DNA of 64,000 nt from Astragalus membranaceus. Lineage: Eukaryota; Streptophyta; Magnoliopsida; Fabales; Fabaceae. Both the position numbers and the translations under genes were made by a program. Of this stretch, positions 43,771-54,346 are shown in pieces. The stretch covers positions 90,120,360 through 90,184,359 of the forward strand of contig CM076847.1 in assembly GCA_039519185.1 (NCBI GenBank), read 5' to 3'. The notes below the pieces were generated by a model. The model had not been told where the DNA came from, made no database searches, and saw only the letters and a list, made by a program, of their open reading frames with translations. Each line of letters starts with the position of its first letter. Position 1 is the first letter of the stretch.

Positions 43771-43840
43771 AGAACTACGTAGCTTTGAGTTCTCCATCGC
43801 ACCTGGAGATACGTAGGAGCAGGCCATGTCCCGTCAAGCA
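43771..43840 (+). other. TACGTA double-hairpin module, copy 3
   Basis: Outer CTACGTA/TACGTAG and inner TCTCC..GGAGA are kept. The second hairpin (GCAGGCCATGTCCCG) is weakened. Confidence 0.6.
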
Positions 43841-44192
43841 CTTTTTTTCGCTTTTCTAAAAAACTATTTTTTTCCCCTTTTTTTTTCATAAATAAATAAA
43901 GATTTTCAATAAGAAGTAGAGAGGCAAAATTAAGTATTTTCAAGTCAACACACTAAAACCACACATTTAATTAAAGGTTCCCTCTCAGTAGAGAGGACGT
44001 GTGGGGTGCTAACACCTTCCCTGCGCGTAACCGACCCCCGAACCCTATTCTCTAGTTTCGCAAGACCAATCGCTTTCCAAAAAAGGTTTTCCTAATATTT
44101 TCCTTAATAAATATTGGTGGGGGCTTCATTGTCTTAGGAAAAGTTGTGAACGAGGAAGGTTCTCCCTCGGGGACTTTTTCGGGCGCAACAGC

Positions 44193-44211
44193 TGGCGACT
44201 TCACTGGGGAC
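44193..44211 (+). other. Primer binding site (tRNA-Arg type, Ogre-like)
   Basis: TGGCGACTTCACTGGGGAC starts two bases after the 5' LTR. From memory it differs by one base from the tRNA-Arg site reported for legume Ogre elements. Confidence 0.75.
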
Positions 44212-44762
44212 TAAAAAACATTTTTTCAAAAGTGGGTCAAGCCTAATTAATTAAGTGTGTGGTTTGTGTGATTGATTTGAACATCTTGCTTTGCCTCTAT
44301 TCTTCTTCTTTTTCATAAGCATGTTGCATCCATATGCATTCTTCTTCTATGCTCGCTTTTGTTTAAAATAATAGATAGTTACTTCTTTGCTTATATTCCT
44401 AGTTCCCTCATGCATTTCCCCAATCATATCATGTCCCCTTTTTCTTTGCTCCCTTTCTTAAGGTAAATTCATGCATATTTCCCCCCTCTTGTCATGTCCT
44501 CTTCTTCTCAGCTCCCTTTCTGAGGTAAGTAATGTGTTTGTTGTTGGCACCCTAGATTAGTTGAATTTGATTGGTATTGAACCCTAGGGTAGACGACATG
44601 TTATGGTTTTCTATTGTCTGGACTGTTCTGGATCTTCATTTGCAGGTGGGGTAGTTTTTAAGGAAATACCCTTCGCACACACACACTAATGCCTTGAGAT
44701 TATACGATTAGAGAAATAGACCATAACCCAGGTCTGTTAGGATACCTTAGGATGAGCGGATT

Positions 44763-44809
44763 CGAGTAGTGGGAGCCCATCAGGACCTTTGTCCGTTTGG
44801 CTACTCGCG
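44763..44809 (+). other. Two-tier hairpin, internal copy
   Basis: Outer CGAGT/ACTCG and AGCC/GGCT, then CATCA, inner stem GGAC/GTCC around CTTT, then GTTT. The inner stem differs from the LTR copies on both strands in step. Confidence 0.7.
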
Positions 44810-45380
44810 AAAGTTTCAATCAGAGTTGTGCTCTTTCATGATGCTTCGTATCTAGCAGTTTGCTGCATTTACAGGGATTCTCATGAAAGGGACTGTGGCT
44901 CTGATGACCTTTGTGAGGGTGTGAATAGAGCTACATGAGAAGATTATCCCTAAAACACCTTAGATCATAGGTTCTACCCCCTTCTAGGTCACAAGGGCTT
45001 TTCAAATTGTGTGTTGCATTCAGTTCAATCAATTTTTCCTTCAAAATTTTTGAAAATCAAAAAAGATATGCTCAATAAACGCCTATATGAGATAGCATAT
45101 AGTGTGAAAATTTTCAAATCACCACCTGTAAATATCCTCTTTCTGCAAAAACAAAAAAAGAAGCATCATTGCATCATTTGCATTGCATAAAATTCCGATT
45201 TTGAAAAAAAACCATTCATCTTGCACCCCTTCATTACATAAAGATAAAACAAAAAAAAAACAATTATCATCTGCATAGCATAAGCATTTCATTTATAATC
45301 ATGCAAAAAATCCTCGTCAAGTTCATCCAAGACGAGCCATTCATGCATAAGCATTATTTCAAAAAAAAAAGAGACACAGT

Positions 45381-45450
45381 AGAACTACGTAAGCTTTGAT
45401 TCCTCATTACAATGGGGATACGTAGGAGCGGGTCATACCCCGTCAAGCAC
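45381..45450 (+). other. TACGTA double-hairpin module, internal copy
   Basis: CTACGTA/TACGTAG outer pairing, inner ATTCC/GGGAT, and second hairpin CGGG-TCATAC-CCCG followed by GTCAAGC as in the LTR copies. Confidence 0.65.
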
Positions 45451-47281
45451 ATTTTTCTAAAACCTTTTTTCCAATAAATCATTTGCATCTCCAAATAATT
45501 TTCAAAATCATGTTCCAAAACTAAAAAACAAAAAAGAAAATCATTGTGAGTATCATGCATTTCATTGCACAAAAAAAAAATGAAAACAAGAAAGCATCTC
45601 GTTCATAATCATGAATAAAAATCATCATCAAATTTATTCAAAATGTAGCATTCATGCACCATTTCATTAACCTCATCACTTTGGTTCAAATACATCATTC
45701 CTCCATACATGCATCTTTCAAAAAAGGAAGGGGCGTTGGCATTTCATACTTTGCGTCGCCTAAAAAAAAATCATCATTTAGAAAAAAAAGCATCATTCCT
45801 GCATCTTTCATCATTCAAAAGAAAAGGGGGGCATCGGCATTTCATATCTTGTATTGCCTCTATAAAAATCATTTTAAGAAGAAGCATCATTCTTGCATCA
45901 TTCGCATTGGCATTCCATGTTTTGTCTTGCATTAAAAATAACAAAATTATTTAGAATAAGCCACACTCTTCGAGTGGTCATTCTCCACGCATTTGCATCA
46001 TACTTGTTCATTCATTCATTGCATAAAATAAGAGTTGTGATGAGAAGCGAGACGTTCTTGCGAAACAATCATCCTTTTTGAAAAAAGTCTATCCTTACTT
46101 GGTTGCAAACTCGAGGTGTTCTAAGGCACTCAGTTTTTCAAATCAATAGCTCATTTTCATTTCTTTCAAAAGCACTGCATTCCATCCATTCTATGACAAA
46201 AGACTGAAATAGTGTATCAAAGAAAAAACAAATTTTTAACTGATGTTAACTCTCTGTGAAGCATTCTTCTAATGAGCGTGCATGCTATGAGTACATTCTC
46301 TTGTTTGAGTTGGTTTTCCTCCCTTACCACAGTTTCCCGTCCAAGTCTAGTCCCGCCCCGTCCACCCATAAAGTGCATATTCTCCCCATCAGTGCGTATT
46401 TGACTTTTGGTTCATTCTAATGCTTTAAGTCCTCCATGCTAGGGCAAGTCTGTGATCATTAATTCCCCTTGATTAATATCATATTCCTTCAGTGCAAGTC
46501 TCTCAAAAAAAACAATAATAATAATAATATAATAAACAAGAAAACAAGCTCGCTAGGTTGAAAACCCGCAAAGGGCGGCCTAGGCAAAAAAGAGCGCCCG
46601 GTGGATTGAAAACTCGCAAAGAGCGGTCCAGGCAAAAATTAGGGCACAAAAAGGAAAAAAAGAGCAAACACATGAAGATAGATAAATTATTGTTCTAAAG
46701 TTAAGTCTTATAGAAATAAGCAATCGGGATTTGAAATGAAGTTTGGCCATCTCCTCAAAAACCCCAAAATCCCAGAAAGTCCCTTTCCTACCCACCTTGA
46801 GCCAAGAAAAACCAAAATCCAAAGATCACCCTAGGCAAGGATCACCCCAAATAAAAAAAAACAGTGCATCACTTTTTATCAGCTCACCCGAGTCAAAAAA
46901 AAAATCAAAAAAAAAGGGATTCAAAAATGAAAATCCCAAAACAAAAGAAAATACAAAAGAAATGTAAGTGGTGAGCTGGTACATGTTACCACAAAATACA
47001 AGAGATCCTTGTCTAAATAAACCTTCAAACACTTCATCATTCCAACACCTGATTCCATAAACCTTCAAACACTTCCTTTGGCCTCAACATCAAACCCCTT
47101 AGTCATCCTCCCATTAGCCTCAAACACTTCATTAAGCCTAACCCTCCTTCCTCCACAAAACACCACAATCCCGAAAAGTCCATTCCGATCAATGACCGGT
47201 TGCTTTTGTTCACTCAAATTCTAATCTTAGGACGAACAAGCTTATCTATGTACAATGTGTTTGCTCAAAAGAAAAACAAAC

Positions 47282-47377
47282 GATCAGAAAAAAGAAAGCT
47301 GATCAAGAAAGAATAAACCCTCAGAAAAAAGAGAACTGAGGAAACAAAAACGAACAGTCAGAAAAAAGAAAGCTGAC
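47282..47377 (+). other. Three A-loop hairpins with differing stems
   Basis: GATCAG/CTGATC (47282-47304), CCTCAG/CTGAGG (47319-47341) and GTCAG/CTGAC (47357-47377) each enclose an A-rich loop of 11 bases (AAAAAAGAAAG or AAAAAAGAGAA). The outer stem bases differ between copies but stay complementary. Confidence 0.65.
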
Positions 47378-49855
47378 AAAATAAAAAAGAGGGACTTGCA
47401 CTCCAAAACACATTCAAGATGCATTAAAACAAGGTTTAGTGATCACCAGGTAAGGATTCTTTCGCACCAAAAGTCAAGACATCAGTAGAGAACCAAAGAT
47501 TTGCACTGAGAATACCACTCAGACCCAAAAGTTGGGGCATTCTCTTCACCACCCACACACCCTAGTCTTGGGAAAGTCTGTTCAATGCCCATCCCATGTC
47601 ACTCCAGTTGTCAATGTCATTCCAAAGTGGGGCAAGTGCATTCCCATTCCTTCACCTCATTCATTCCCATAAAAACCTCACCGGGGAAATCTCTCAACTC
47701 ACTATCCTAAACAAGACCTTGTCATTCTGATTGGGGCAGCTTTGTCCTTGTTATGACTGGGGCAACATCAAATTCTGTGGGTTGAAGCAAAACCCCCCTC
47801 ATTCCAGCTTTCATCCCAAGAGTCGAAGCGCTTCCAATTCATCATCTTCTATACCCCTAGTTGTTGTCACCATTAGACAGGGGCAAACTATTCACTCATC
47901 AAAGACCTGAATTGGGGCAATCTTGTATCTCTTGATCCCTCACAAGCTTCGGCAATAGCCATGTCGGTCATTCCTTCACTTGCCATAAATGTCCATGTCC
48001 TAAACCAATTCCAAGTTAACTGACTCATTCATTCACATTTGCACTCCTATGCATGCTTACTAGACAATGCTTCAAAAAGAGAGAACACAAGTTGTTTACG
48101 TGATATCTAAAATTCAGTCATCATGGAAAGAAAGAGAAAACAAGTGAGGTTGTTTGTAAATAAAAACCTTGAGAACACCAGAGTTTGAATCAAATTCAAT
48201 TTTTCAACAGAATGGTCAATAATCATCTCAAGTCCTTGCATTCGAAGTCTCGCATCTCATCATCACAAAAAATGTTTACCTCATGCATCTAGGCATTATA
48301 GCATATGCATCAAAGCATTACATTTGCATCTTCACATTTTGTGCATTCATCACATAATAAAAAGAAAAAAACGTTCCACATCAGTCGCACCATATTAATA
48401 CTTGCATTTCATAGAAGAAAATAGTAAAGAAGAAAAAGCAGAAATCTTTTCATTGCATTGGCATCATATTCGCACTTCGTAAAAAAGGAAAAGAACAAAA
48501 TCATTGCATCATTAGAGCATTACATTTTGCATCAGATATTTCACAGAAAAAGCAAAGAAAGCAAAAAGAAAATAAAGAAAAGACAAAGCATTCCATGTCA
48601 TTCATCATTTCACAAAGCATTCCTTTGTCATTCAATCATCAAACGTTAAAGCAGTGCATATGCATCATATTAACATTAGCATTTCCATAAAAGAAAAAAG
48701 AACAAGAATCATTGCATCAAACATCAGAGCATTGCATCTTATTAATGTTTGCATTTCATAGAAGAAGCAAAAAGAAACAAACAGAAGTTAGAACAGGAGC
48801 ATTTCATTCATCAAAGCATCAATCACCACATACATTTGCATTCAAACATCAAAACAATACAGTTGCATCACATCAATACTTGCATCTCATAGCAGAAAAG
48901 AAAGCTAGAACATCCCATGTCATTCATCATTTCATGTTATTCATCATTTTATAGCAATATTCCCATTTCATAAAAAAAAAAAGAGTTTTCCTTTGCATGT
49001 CATTAAAATACATGAGCATTCCATGTCATCAAACACCAAAGCTTTGCATTCGCATACTCATGATTCTTAAAAGAGCAAAAATAGAAGCCAAAAGAGAGAA
49101 AAGAGAAGAGCCAAGAGAGCAACAAAAAGAAAAGAAAAGCTAGAGAAAGAAAAAAAGCATATAAGAACAGTAGAAAATCATGCATTCATAAGCGAAAGAA
49201 AAAGAAAATCATGCATTGCGTACAGACAAGAGAAGAAAAGGAAAATCATTGCATTCATCAAGCATATAAGAACAGTAGAAGATCATGCATTCATCCAACA
49301 TAGACAAAGGAAATAAGAAACTCATCATTCATCATAAAAAATAAAAAAAATAAAACAGCAATCATGGCATTTGCATTGCATGCATTTGTTCATTTTCAGC
49401 TATAGGTACAAAGAGAGGATGAGCACTTCGGTGTTAGCCCTCGCCCCCAGATTCCAGAAAATGTTCCCCCAAGTTGGGAGTTCAGAAAGAAAAAAGAAAA
49501 GAGAGAAATAGAAAAGAAAGAAAGAAATAGAAAAGAGAGCGCTCAAGCGCGCATTGCGGATTGGAGCATAGAGATCATCGCTCCCTTTTGCCCAGGTCTC
49601 ACATCATGTACGAGCAACGCGATGGACCGCAGCCCCATGTGAGGTTCAACGGAATAGTTGTATCAGCCTAAGATACAGTGGACGCCGTGCATTGATCAGT
49701 ATATCAGTTCCGGAGCTGATAACGATCCCCCCGGTCGCTCGAAAAGGCCAACAGGAAGAGCGTGCTCCTCAAAGCCACGTGCAAACTCGGATTCGTCAAG
49801 AGTTCGTTTAAGGATTACAGGTTTTAGGCAGCCTGGGCAATTTACCACTTTCTAC

Positions 49856-50175
49856 ACGCAAGTGCCCATTTTACTTTTCTGTCTGCATGCCAAGTGCCCA
49901 TTTTACTTTTCTGTTTGCACGCCAAGTGCCCATTTTACTCTTCTGTTTGCACGCCAAGTGCCCATTTTACTCTTATGTTTGCACGCCAAGTGCCCATTTA
50001 CTTTTCGATTTGCACGCCAAGTGCCCATTTACTTTTCTGTCTGCACGCCAAGTGCCCATTTTACTTTTCTGTTTGCACGCCAAGTGCCCATTTTACTTTT
50101 CTGTCTGCACGCCAAGTGCCCATTTTACCTTTTATGTCTACACGTCAGTGTTCATTTACTGTTTTCGCATCAACA
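49856..50175 (+). repeat. Minisatellite of ~31-33 bp units
   Basis: About nine units of GCCAAGTGCCCATTTTACTT plus TTCTGTTTGCAC, the last two degenerate. Some units lack one or two T in the TTTT run, so no frame stays open across it in a conserved way. Ends ~155 bp before the 3' LTR. Confidence 0.9.
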
Positions 50176-50315
50176 CGAAAGTGTCTATCTTTCCACAAAA
50201 AAAAAAAATTCGGATTTCTCCAAATGGACAAAATTGGTATAATTTCTGAATTCTTTATTTCTATTTTACCTTCGAAATATGTCTCGCGCAATTCATATTT
50301 CTTGGTAAAATCCAA

Positions 50316-50330
50316 ATAAAGAGGGGCAGC
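50316..50330 (+). other. Probable polypurine tract
   Basis: AATAAAGAGGGGCAGC immediately precedes the 3' LTR start TGTCAT. Confidence 0.75.
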
Positions 50331-53300
50331 TGTCATACCCCAATTTTGTCCGGCTTAGGTCCAAACCCTAATTTTCCACACAAAAATAAATTATGCATTG
50401 CATTTTGGGTCCTAGAAACCATTCCAAAGTTTTTAAAATCATTTTTAGGGTTAGAATGCACTTTTTGGGAAATTAGGGTTTTTAGGGTCAAAAAGGGCAT
50501 TTTGGTCATTTCTCACAAAAAGGGTCTATAAAAATAATTTTGCATGGAAATATTTTTCAATAAGCCTCATGCATGAAAATAATTTTTTTAGAAAGTATAA
50601 AATTGATTTTATCATGCATATAATGTATTCTTGATGAATAAGGAAGTTATCCATGTTTTTAGGAAGGCACATAATCGATTATTCATATCCTTCCTTCAAG
50701 TAAATAATCGATTATCTACTCTGAAAATCAAGGGGATAATCGATTATCTACCTGAAAATCAAGGGGATAATCGATTATCTACTCTGAAAATCAAAGGGGA
50801 TAATCGATTATCTACTCTGAAACAATTCAGGAGCATAATCGATTATCCCATGTTTTCACTAAGGTCCATAATCGATTATGAGCATAAATGGAAAGTTTTC
50901 ACTAAATATGGTGAGTACCTAATCGATTATATATGCCATATAATCGATTATCTACTCAAAAATCAATGAGCCAATAATCGATTACATCTCCCAAGTGTTT
51001 TTCAACATAATCGATTAGCCTATTTCCTAAAATAGATCAAATCTAATTTCCTATAAATAGTCACCTCTTTTTTTCATTTCAAACACACACATTTTGACAC
51101 GAATTTCACAACTCCTCTCTGCTTCTCAGGGACAGATTTTCAGGAGATCAGAGAAAAAACCCATTTTTCTCGAAATCTCTCACATTTTAGAAAAACTCTT
51201 CTACGCTTTATTTTTTTGCTCTATTCGTTCCGTTGGTCCGTCTGAGCTGATCTTCTGCAAGAGTTAGTTGGAGTTGCGTTCTTCAAGTGGTAGTATCTGC
51301 CTTCATCAGAGGTATTTCTGTCTTTATATTTGTTAATATTTAATCATTGTGATCCATGCCAAAATTGCCCTATGTGATTTAACTTAGTTATAGTGTCATT
51401 GTTGATGATGAACCATATGATTCCCACTTATGCCTAGTGCATCATGTTCTGAGTGGTGAAGATGGTCTCAGATGATTCAACCCTTTTAGTTTATATGATG
51501 ATTGGCAATGTGATTCACACTTGTGCACTTGTGCACTTAATCTTAAGTGTGAGGATTGACCAAAGTGATTCAACATTTTTTGATACTTTGGTCGCTAAAT
51601 AATTTGCTTGCTTATGCTGGCCAATGATCATGATTGAGGCAACTCTTTTGCTTGAGCTTACAGTGTCATCGTCTACTCTCATATAGAATATCATCAATAC
51701 TTAGATAGGTCCATTCCTTACATTGCATCTTCCACTAGATGTGCATTTAGATTAATTCCCCTTGCGTTTTGTAGAAATATTTGAGTATGGTTCTCGCCTA
51801 GCATCTTCCACTAGATGTGCATTTAGGTTCAATCTTGCCTACTCTTGTATTTTTGCTTGATGCCCAATTCAAGTTCCCTCCATGCCTATCTATGCGTTGT
51901 GATCTACTATGTGTAGTTTAGACTTGATTTCTGTTGGCGAATTCAAATATTGTTGCTTAATGATTTGATTCCACTGATTGTGTTATGCTTGAATCCACCA
52001 ATTCTTTCTCGCATTCATTGTTTTCATTTCTAAACGACCTGGCACAAAAACGGTTACTAGTGGCAATCCATCACAACCTTTGATTGGTTTGATTGCCATG
52101 AAAGCCTCAATTTCAAAAGAATTTTCGTAAGCATAAAGCAAGCTACTAGTGATAATCCATCACAACCTTTGTTGGTTTGATTATCATGAACGCGTCCAAT
52201 TTCAAAAAGCATTTGTCTAGGTATCAAAGAATCAAAAGCAAGTTATTAGCGGTGGTCCATCATAACCTTTGTTAGTTTGATCATCATGAAAGCTTTCATT
52301 TTTTTAAAACCTCATCAAAAAGATTTTCATTTTTAAGGCTCGTTAGAACTACGTCACTTTGATTCCCATTTGGGATACGTAGGAGCGAGTCACATTCTCG
52401 TCAAGCGCAACAAATAAAAATCCTTTTCGCAACCCTAAATAAATCATTTTCATGAAACAAATAAAAAAGAATCATTTTCAAACCCATTGTTGCCAGTAGC
52501 TCATCAGAGCCTTTGTTCGTTTAGCTATTAGTGGCAATGTCCTTTTCTCATAAGAATAATAAACGATGATCCATCATAACCTTTGTTAGTTTGATCATCG
52601 TGCAAACAATCACTTTCAAAGACCACTTTCAAAAGAGCAAATAAAAACGGGTTGCTACTAATAGTCAATCAGAACCTTTGTTCGTCTGACTAGTGGTATT
52701 GACTCTCATTTTCTAGAGTACTTAGCGGTGATTACCCATAACCTTGGTTAGTTTAATCATTCACTAAACGCTCGTCCTATTTCGAAAACTCACTGAAAAA
52801 GGATAAAAAAAACAAAAACTTTTCAAAAAGACAAAGAAGAACTACGTAGCTTTGAATTCTCCATCGCACCGGGAGATACGTATGAGCGGGTCACATCCCG
52901 TCAAGCATAACAAATAAAAATCATTTTCACAATAAGTTTTCAAACAAATTATTTTCAAAAGAAAGAAGAACTACGTAGCTTTGAGTTCTCCATCGCACCT
53001 GGAGATACGTAGGAGCAGGCCATGTCCCGTCAAGCACTTTTTTTCGCTTTTCTAAAAAACTATTTTTTTCCCCTTTTTTTTTCATAAATAAATAAAGATT
53101 TTCAATAAGAAGTAGAGAGGCAAAATTAAGTATTTTCAAGTCAACACACTAAAACCACACATTTAATTAAAGGTTCCCTCTCAGTAGAGAGGACGTGTGG
53201 GGTGCTAACACCTTCCCTGCGCGTAACCGACCCCCGAACCCTATTCTCTAGTTTCGCAAGACCAATCGCTTTCCAAAAAAGGTTTTCCTAATATTTTCCT

Positions 53301-53386
53301 TAATAAATATTGGTGGGGGCTTCATTGTCTTAGGAAAAGTTGTGAACGAGGAAGGTTCTCCCTCGGGGACTTTTTCGGGCGCAACA
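50331..53386 (+). repeat. 3' LTR of the giant element
   Basis: Copy of 41135-44190 shifted by 9,196 bp throughout, with no indel. All hairpin and AATCGATTA motifs are present in the same order. Confidence 0.97.
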
Positions 53387-53391
53387 CTCGG

Positions 53392-53814
53392 GACATCCCT
53401 TCATTTCAAAACTCTGATGTTTGTTCTAGTCATTATTATAAGAAAAAATTTGGTACATATATTTTTGTCCTAATTATAAGAAAAAGATGCATTTTTTAAA
53501 GTACATTAATTGCTAAAAGTTCTTTTATACCCCTTATTTAATGTGTGATATAAGTTTACTAGAAAGTCACATAGTGTGTATAAAAAATTAATACAAGTGA
53601 TATAAAAATTTGGTAAAAATACTATTTAAAACAGTATTTAAAAAATTTGGTAAAAATACTATTCAAAACAGTATTTTTGAAAAAATTTGGAACAAAAATA
53701 AAAGACAAAAAATACTAAAATTTTGGAATAGATGAAATAGAGGTTATATGTTCAAACACTATTTAAAACAGTATCTGAAAAAGCATTATATGCTAGTAAA
53801 TATATAATATAATT
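53392..53814. other. AT-rich stretch with small internal repeats
   Basis: AAAATTTGGTAAAAATACTAT and ACTATTTAAAACAGTAT occur two or three times between 53600 and 53780. No gene. Confidence 0.6.
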
Positions 53815-54345
53815 TTTTTATAAGCAAAAATTATATTAAAGGGGGTGCAAGCGGGCACCCCAACCGATACATTACAATGAGCTTCATTAAAACCTCCCTG
53901 AGCCAAAACCCCAAGGAGGAAAAAGAGTACCCCAGAAAGAATGAGACAAAATTACAGCTACACCGAGTTCATACAAAATTACAGCTACCCCACCAATCAG
54001 AGATCTTAAAATTGGAATTACGACATTCTATGCTTATAAACCAAGTCCATGTTATAGACTTAACATGGTTAACAAGTACCTGCAAACTAAAAACTTGATC
54101 TCTAAATAGAATATGATTCTTATGTAACCATATGCCCCAAATGACACCCATCCATATCAAATACTTCAGTCCACGTCTTTTTCGATTCCAATTGCAAACC
54201 ATGCGGCCGGAAATACTCAACACCTTCTAGAGTATCTGAAATCACCATTCCCAACCAATTCTGAATAGCACTCCAAATTAACCTGGAACACCTGCACAGG
54301 AAAAATAGATGGGAAATCGACTCATCCTACTCAAAACAAAAGGGG
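53815..54345 (-). pseudogene. LINE (L1-type) zf-RVT tail and 3' UTR
   Basis: Minus strand: CPFCFE, then ESISHLFFLCRCSRLIWSAI and QNWLGMVIS, then KYLIWMGVIWGIWLHKNHIL, the zinc-binding RT tail of plant non-LTR elements (CxxC..E..HLFFxC). One stop (TAG after CFE) and frame changes are present. The tail GGTTGGGGTGCCCGCTTGCA leads to an A-rich end near 53815. Its 5' side is fused directly to gypsy sequence. Confidence 0.75.
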
Positions 54346-54346
54346 C

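Larger units (their letters stand above)
41135..44190 (+). repeat. 5' LTR of the giant element
   Basis: Begins TGTCATACCCCAATTTTG and ends TTTTTCGGGCGCAACA. From 5' to 3' it contains 11 AATCGATTA palindromes, a TATA box (41855-41863), a CT-rich leader, two GCATCT hairpins, seven copies of the two-tier hairpin and three TACGTA double hairpins. Confidence 0.97.
44212..50330 (+). other. Non-coding internal region of the giant element
   Basis: No conserved retroelement domain in any frame. The sequence is A-rich and full of short degenerate repeats around CATTGCATCAT and AAGAAAAAG (about 45100-49400). It includes an eighth two-tier hairpin (44763-44809), a fourth TACGTA module (45381-45450), paired blocks GAAAACCCGCAAAGGGCGG / GAAAACTCGCAAAGAGCGG (46559-46630), three CAG/CTG hairpins (47282-47377) and a minisatellite at its 3' end. 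The 194-codon frame at 49658-50242 is largely this minisatellite. Confidence 0.85.
41135..53386 (+). mobile_element. Giant non-autonomous LTR retrotransposon, Ogre-like ends, 12,252 bp
   Basis: Two 3,056-bp LTRs (TGTCATACCCC...GGGCGCAACA) flank a 6,140-bp internal region. Identical 5-bp duplications CTCGG lie at 41130-41134 and 53387-53391. The LTR copies keep an exact offset of 9,196 bp and I saw no difference in the blocks compared, so insertion is very recent. The primer site TGGCGACTTCACTGGGGAC and the LTR start are of the kind I recall for legume Ogre elements (Ty3/gypsy, tRNA-Arg primer). No gag, protease, RT, RNase H or integrase motif was found, so the enzymes must come from another element. 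The predicted leader is rich in covarying hairpins. Confidence 0.93.

Noticed and set aside
46743..46967. Lys/Pro-rich frame in the giant element as a possible accessory protein
   Set aside because: A-rich low-complexity sequence, with no conservation signal visible in a single copy.
49856..50175. CRISPR-like repeat array
   Set aside because: The units are contiguous variants of one sequence with no unique spacers, and the context is a plant retroelement.
49658..50242. 194-codon open frame that could be read as a repeat protein
   Set aside because: Most of it is the 31-33-bp minisatellite, which stays open in all three frames because the unit lacks stops. Units with lost T bases would shift the frame.
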